From the NCBI GenBank assembly GCA_036557225.1, contig DATBHX010000046.1:32095-96094 (forward strand): a DNA stretch of 64,000 nt, given 5' to 3'. Positions 59,976-64,000 of the stretch are shown one piece after another. Numbering within the stretch: the stretch's first letter is position 1; each line of letters opens with the position of its first letter. Both the position numbers and the translations under genes were made by a program. Source of the DNA: Angelobacter sp036557225 (lineage in GTDB: Bacteria > Acidobacteriota > Terriglobia > Terriglobales > Acidobacteriaceae). A model generated the notes under the pieces. It ran no database searches. It was not told the DNA's origin and worked only from the letters and a program-made list of their open reading frames with translations.

Positions 59976-60686
59976 ATGCTTGCCTTCAAACGCATCCTTC
60001 TCAAACTTTCCGGTGAGGCCCTGGCGGGCGATAAGGGTTTTGGTGTTGAAACCAACCGTATTCACTCCATCGCCGCGGAAATCAAGGAAGTTCATGAGCT
60101 TGGCGTAGAGATCGCACTGGTTGTGGGGGGCGGTAATTTCTTTCGCGGCGTCGCCGAGCAGGCGCGCGACATGGATCGGGTCTCCGCCGACCACATGGGC
60201 ATGCTGGCCACCGTAATCAACTCGCTGGCGCTGCAGGATGCGCTCGAAAAACAAGGCGTGCACACCCGGGTGATGTCGGCCCTGGAGATGAATCAGGTGG
60301 CTGAACCGTTTATCCGCCGCCGGGCGCTCCGGCACATGGAAAAAGGCCGTGTCGTGATCTTTGCCGGCGGCACCGGCAATCCCTACTTCTCTACGGATAC
60401 GGCAGCCTCGCTCCGCGCCATGGAGATCAAGGCTGACGTGATCATGAAAGCTACCAAGGTCAACGGCATCTATGACGCCGATCCCAAGCTCGTTACCACG
60501 GCCACCATGATTGAGACCATCAGCTATATTGAAGTCCTCAAGCGCGGCCTGCGCGTGATGGACGCGACTGCCATCTCCCTCTGCCAGGAAAATAATCTCC
60601 CGATCGTGATCTTCAATCTGAACGTGCCGGGGAATATCAAGCGTGTAGTTACGGGGGAGAAGGTTGGATCACTGGTTTCGGCTTAG
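59976..60686 (+). CDS. pyrH: UMP kinase
   Basis: 236 residues of the amino-acid-kinase fold: KRILLKLSGEALAG, VGGGNFFRGVAEQARDMDR, LATVINSLALQDALE, IFAGGTGNPYFSTDTAA, KATKVNGIYDADPK. It phosphorylates UMP to UDP, the step after UMP synthesis. The start chosen is the ATG at 59976, the family start; the frame extends 25 codons upstream through a non-coding stretch. Confidence 0.96.
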   Translation: MLAFKRILLKLSGEALAGDKGFGVETNRIHSIAAEIKEVHELGVEIALVVGGGNFFRGVAEQARDMDRVSADHMGMLATVINSLALQDALEKQGVHTRVMSALEMNQVAEPFIRRRALRHMEKGRVVIFAGGTGNPYFSTDTAASLRAMEIKADVIMKATKVNGIYDADPKLVTTATMIETISYIEVLKRGLRVMDATAISLCQENNLPIVIFNLNVPGNIKRVVTGEKVGSLVSA

Positions 60687-60735
60687 CGTTTGTCTGAAAT
60701 GATCCCTCGTCGCGCGCTCGGAATTTCAGAGAAAG

Positions 60736-62220
60736 CTATTTCTCAGCAAACGTTACAATCTCGCCCTCAGTCGGTATCTCCATCTTGTGCTGCGTGGACG
60801 TTGTCTCTCCTTTGAGTTTCGTCGTGAACGACTCCAGCGCATAGGGAATGCCCTCAGAGCCTAGAGGCGAATTGCCATCGCTCAGATGGAAATGCAGATG
60901 CGGCTCGGTTGAGTTGCCGGAGTTGCCCACAAGTCCCAGCACCTGCCCGCGCTTCACGTGGTCGCCGAGCTTCACCTTCAGGCTTCCCGGTTGCAGATGA
61001 GCATAGAAAGCGTAGCGGCCGTGGCCGATATCGAGTATCACGTGGTTTCCGCCAATGGTTTCCAGGGTAATCGGCACCGCGCGCGAGTTGATGCCCGGGA
61101 CATTCTCCGGAATCCCGTCTTTGACCTCGGTTACCACAGCGTCGGCCACAGCGAGCGCTTCGCTCCCATAAGCGCGGTAGTTCTTGTTGTCTTTGGGATC
61201 GCCCGTGTAGCTCTTGCCGTCAGCGTTGGTTCGCACCCAGTCAATGGCAAAGCGCTGGGCAATGCGCGCCTTGCCTTCAATGGGGATCATCGCACGCCGG
61301 TGGGCCGACGTGTTGAATGGTCCATTGGCGGCAACCCAGCTATCGCCGCGCAGCGGAGCGCCAATCACGGCGATGTCACGAGTAACAGTAGTGCGAGCGC
61401 AGTGGACAGTCACCTCATCCTGGTTCTTCCCCACTTTTGCCGTGATCTTGTGTTCCAGCGCTGCCGGGACCTTGGCCGGTCCGTCCACCGTGACCCACAT
61501 AAAGACCACGGCGCTTGCTCCCGCGCCGATGTTGAGTTTTTCCATGCCGGCAGCGTCGCGGTTCCCGACCAGCAGGATGCTGGTAAGCACATCCACGGGC
61601 GCCAGGCGCGCCAGCTCTGTGCCGCTGTCGTTCAGCACCGCGATCTGCGCCAGAGTCGTGCTCTGCCCACTGAAGTTGACGATGTGCAGTTCATAGACCA
61701 GGTGCGTCTTGCCGTTGGCCTGAAAAGCCGTCGGCGCAACCGGAATGGTGACATCGATCGGCGACGTGAAGGGCTTCTCTGCTGGAGCGGCTTGCGCCTT
61801 GTCTTTCGTCTCGTCTTTTGCAGTCGCCGCTTTGATCCCGGACTCGGCGCGTTTGAATGCCAGCGGGAGCGAGCTGCCATTCTGCGACCATGTACCGTTG
61901 ATCTCGCTTCCTTCTTTGTTGAGAACGCCCTCATAAAAGCCATTCACCAGAGGAAAATCCGCATGCAGTTTATCGCCCGTGAGCGTGACCTTGGTCGCGG
62001 GGATGGTAGAACCCTGATCCAGGCTTTCCAGAATTCCCTTGTAGTCGTCGCCTGATTTTGTGACGGTCAGTACCAGCCGGAGCTTGATCGATCCGGTATC
62101 CAGCGTGCCCTGCCACGAGCCTTCCGGGTTGCTGGCTGCAGTTTGTCGGCTGCTTACAAGCGAAAGGCCAAGCACCAGGAAGAGAAGCGCGCACATCGAG
62201 AAAAAGGCTTTGACGGCCAT
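60736..62220 (-). CDS. M23-family (LytM-like) peptidase with N-terminal region
   Basis: 494 residues with a signal peptide (FFSMCALLFLVLGLSLVSS) and a periplasmic N-terminal domain (GSWQGTLDTGSIKLRLVLTV). The C-terminal M23 core shows IGHGRYAFYAHLQPGSLKVK, GQVLGLVGNSGNSTEPHLHFHL, with the HxH metal ligands. The first motif reads RFAIDWVR where active enzymes have HxxxD, so the first His is missing; it may be inactive or use another residue. The gene follows a small membrane-protein gene by 8 nt on the same strand. Confidence 0.82.
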   Translation of the reverse strand: MAVKAFFSMCALLFLVLGLSLVSSRQTAASNPEGSWQGTLDTGSIKLRLVLTVTKSGDDYKGILESLDQGSTIPATKVTLTGDKLHADFPLVNGFYEGVLNKEGSEINGTWSQNGSSLPLAFKRAESGIKAATAKDETKDKAQAAPAEKPFTSPIDVTIPVAPTAFQANGKTHLVYELHIVNFSGQSTTLAQIAVLNDSGTELARLAPVDVLTSILLVGNRDAAGMEKLNIGAGASAVVFMWVTVDGPAKVPAALEHKITAKVGKNQDEVTVHCARTTVTRDIAVIGAPLRGDSWVAANGPFNTSAHRRAMIPIEGKARIAQRFAIDWVRTNADGKSYTGDPKDNKNYRAYGSEALAVADAVVTEVKDGIPENVPGINSRAVPITLETIGGNHVILDIGHGRYAFYAHLQPGSLKVKLGDHVKRGQVLGLVGNSGNSTEPHLHFHLSDGNSPLGSEGIPYALESFTTKLKGETTSTQHKMEIPTEGEIVTFAEK

Positions 62221-62228
62221 GATTATGC

Positions 62229-62387
62229 TCACAAGATCCGTGAAATCAGCTTGAGAAAAAATCCCAACAGCAGGAGGCAGAAGCCGCCCAGGAAGAGCCG
62301 CGCCATCCATGCCCGGCCGCTGCCCTTGGCGACAAATGAGAGCAGCAGCGCGACAAACCACAGCAGCAAAGCGATTTTCAGGATCAT
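62229..62387 (-). CDS. Small two-helix membrane protein (52 aa)
   Basis: 52 codons from ATG at 62387 to TGA at 62229: MILKIALLLWFVALLLSFVA, a basic GSGRAWMAR turn, then LFLGGFCLLLLGFFLK and a short charged end. TATAAT (62396-62401) lies 8 nt upstream with no ribosome site, so the RNA would be leaderless. The M23 gene starts 8 nt after the stop, so the two form an operon. The topology resembles a membrane chaperone or anchor; function unknown. Confidence 0.65.
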   Translation of the reverse strand: MILKIALLLWFVALLLSFVAKGSGRAWMARLFLGGFCLLLLGFFLKLISRIL

Positions 62388-62395
62388 CGGCGCGG

Positions 62396-62401
62396 ATTAT
62401 A
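62396..62401 (-). promoter_or_regulatory. -10 box of the small membrane protein / M23 operon
   Basis: Minus-strand TATAAT, perfect, 8 nt before the ATG at 62387. Confidence 0.5.
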
Positions 62402-62593
62402 CATGAATTTTTTCTGAAATCCCGACCCTGAGCTTGTCGAAGGGGAGGGAACCCTACGGGCTTACATGCATCATAAATCGCGATCTATTTCAGAGGATCG
62501 TTTTGCTAGGGTTCCCTCGCCCGCGAACGAATTCACCGGAGACGCTATGCACTTTCCTTGGCGCGGGTTCGGGATTTCAGAAGAAGCTGACAG

Positions 62594-64000
62594 CTAGTTT
62601 TGTGTCCAGGTCTTACCGCCGTCAGAGCTTGACCACGACTGGCCTTCGGAGGTCCGTACCTGAACGATGCTTCCGCTGAAGAGGATGCTCACGACAGAGC
62701 CGGAAGCCTCGTCACCGAGTTTGGGAGCCTCCCAGTTCGCGCCGCCGTCGCGCGAATGGATGATGGAGGCATGGGTCCCACCGGCCCAAACATCGTTGCC
62801 GCGTGAGCTTACCACCAGGAACTGGAAGCTTGCCCCAGGATACGCATCTTCCCACTGGGCTGGCCCCCTGGACTTGACCAGCTTGCCGCCCATGACCTTC
62901 CACGCCACGGCCGAAGAGTCTGCGGATGAGGTATCTGCACCAGCCATCGCGCGCCCGCTGAGAGCTTCGAACCGCTGCAGTCCGTCCACCCCGGTGGAAT
63001 TTGCAGGTGCAGCGGCGAGTTCAGACGGTTGCTCTTTCTGCAATTGCCCGCTGAACTTCTGTCCACCCATTGCGCTGAATGTGAGCGAATTGCCGTTGAT
63101 GGCGGGAACGGCTCCCGGCAGCCGGCGCCACGCGGCGCGCGCGCCTTTTTCCACCACCTTGCACGGCGGACAGCTGGAATGCTCGGGTGGCTGGGGCGGC
63201 GTCATGATGCGAATGTTGTTCTTGTTACTGGCAGTGTTCGTTGGAATGTCCTGGAAGATGGTGATCTGCGGCGGAACGCTCGCACTCAGCCTGGTTTCGG
63301 ATGCCGAAGCTTTTGGCTGGGGCGCAGAGGGCAACGCGCCGTTGCTGTTGCCAAAATTGTCGGTCGCGTTCGCGGCAAAGATAATGCCAGGATTCACATA
63401 GTCTTTCTTGCGCAGATCTGCCGAGAGCACAGGCTGATTTGCTACAGCATCCGCTTGATGGCCGAGCACGCCTCTGTTCATCGGAGCATTTGCCGCTGTT
63501 GCATTCGGCTGTGCGGTCCTGGCAGGCGACGCTGCGCCGGCAGCTCTTGACTGCGGGACGTCGCGCCGGGCTCGTTCAGCAGCGGACTCATTCTTGTCCA
63601 AAGCCGGTTGCACTGCCTCTGGTCGAGAAGCAGGAATACCTGCGCTGTCCTGGGTCTTTGACGCCGCTGCCTCTGCAGGCTGCGTAACTTTGGCTTCCGG
63701 CTTCGGCTGCTGCTGGAAAGATCTCTGCGAATTCTGCGACACCACCAAGGCAACGATTGCCATGGCTGCGGCTGCGCCTGCCAGCCCAAACGTGGGAGTA
63801 AAGAGTTTTCGCCAGCCTGAAACCGGTGCCGGTTTGAAGACAGGCTGTGGAACCAGCTCGGGAAGCTGTGGCTGGCTCAGTGCGAAAACCTCTCGGCATT
63901 GTCCACAGGCAGCAAGGTGCGCCAGCACCTGCTGACGCTCGGCCACCGGCAGCAACTGCTCCGTGAGGGCCGTTAAAGTGTCAGCATCCGGGTGCACTTC
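62594..64000 (-). CDS. zf-HC2 anti-sigma-like protein with C-terminal YCF48-like domain, 5' end cut by window
   Basis: At least 467 residues; the frame is open to the right window edge, so the N-terminus is missing. HLAACGQCREVF gives the HxxxCxxC of zf-HC2 anti-sigma factors. One membrane helix (GLAGAAAAMAIVALVVS) follows, then a long low-complexity linker rich in Ala/Pro/Gln. The C-terminal part ends in IHSRDGGANWE and SSSDGGKTWTQN, BNR/Asp-box repeats of YCF48-like propellers. It probably controls an ECF sigma factor encoded upstream, outside the window. Confidence 0.85.
   Translation of the reverse strand, partial: EVHPDADTLTALTEQLLPVAERQQVLAHLAACGQCREVFALSQPQLPELVPQPVFKPAPVSGWRKLFTPTFGLAGAAAAMAIVALVVSQNSQRSFQQQPKPEAKVTQPAEAAASKTQDSAGIPASRPEAVQPALDKNESAAERARRDVPQSRAAGAASPARTAQPNATAANAPMNRGVLGHQADAVANQPVLSADLRKKDYVNPGIIFAANATDNFGNSNGALPSAPQPKASASETRLSASVPPQITIFQDIPTNTASNKNNIRIMTPPQPPEHSSCPPCKVVEKGARAAWRRLPGAVPAINGNSLTFSAMGGQKFSGQLQKEQPSELAAAPANSTGVDGLQRFEALSGRAMAGADTSSADSSAVAWKVMGGKLVKSRGPAQWEDAYPGASFQFLVVSSRGNDVWAGGTHASIIHSRDGGANWEAPKLGDEASGSVVSILFSGSIVQVRTSEGQSWSSSDGGKTWTQN

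Noticed and set aside
60958..62055. 365-codon open frame opposite the M23 gene
   Set aside because: Shadow of the M23 reading frame with low-complexity residues and no homology signal.
1..64000. CRISPR array, insertion sequence, transposase or integrase
   Set aside because: No regularly spaced 25-40 nt repeats with variable spacers, and no reading frame with transposase or integrase motifs was seen.

Overview
The window looks like a chromosomal segment of an acidobacterium (Acidobacteriota, probably Terriglobia). This is an inference from a GC-rich background, a large Oar-like TonB-dependent receptor with an N-terminal carboxypeptidase-regulatory-like domain, two MacB-type permeases around a PadR regulator (the 'acidobacterial duplicated orphan permease' arrangement), a sedolisin (S53) protease with Ig-like repeats, and many short hairpin repeats of the GGGCTAAAGCCC type. 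No 16S gene or other decisive marker is present.

Layout. 1-0.9 kb: 3' end of a type IIG restriction-modification-like gene beside a tRNA-Val(GAC). 0.9-5 kb: stand-alone 5'-3' exonuclease, then a two-gene signalling pair (receiver/glutaredoxin-like/thioredoxin-reductase-like fusion plus cNMP-binding histidine kinase). 5-9.8 kb: two-subunit molybdenum hydroxylase, then a coupled ECF sigma / membrane protein / exported protein operon. 9.8-14.7 kb: S53 protease and cysS. 14.7-22.5 kb: a frame-broken gene, an EamA exporter, a class III aminotransferase, yraN, galT and a cysteine desulfurase. 22.6-31.6 kb: TonB receptor, LolA-like protein, serS inside iterated repeats, GH75-like protein, MDR oxidoreductase. 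31.6-37.6 kb: accessory block with a consensus promoter and possible non-coding RNA, a homing-endonuclease-repeat protein, a WD40-GTPase-TIR/SEFIR protein and a small HTH protein. 37.6-42 kb: pyrD, an FN3 protein, an anti-sigma-like protein, an MBL hydrolase, a lipoprotein, and a rhodanese gene interrupted by an in-frame TGA. 42-47.4 kb: possible specialised-metabolism cluster (monooxygenase-aminotransferase fusion, second FAD monooxygenase, SnoaL-like protein, alpha/beta hydrolase). 47.5-58.3 kb: exported proteins, an ABC-2 exporter, an AraC regulator, and the permease-PadR-permease block. 58.3-64 kb: MltF-like transglycosylase, pyrH, a small membrane protein with an M23 protein, and an anti-sigma/YCF48-like protein running off the end.

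Two initiation styles are visible. Several housekeeping genes (cysS, galT, pyrD, pyrH, the receiver-reductase, a small membrane protein) have a TANNNT box 6-9 nt before the start codon and no Shine-Dalgarno sequence, which suggests leaderless transcripts; many others have a clear AGGAG/GGAGG site.

The most interesting candidates are: (i) the rhodanese gene, whose UGA sits where relatives have a Cys codon and is followed at the right distance by a small stem-loop fitting the bacterial SECIS pattern; (ii) the WD40/Roc-like GTPase/TIR-SEFIR protein; (iii) the fused monooxygenase-aminotransferase and its neighbours.
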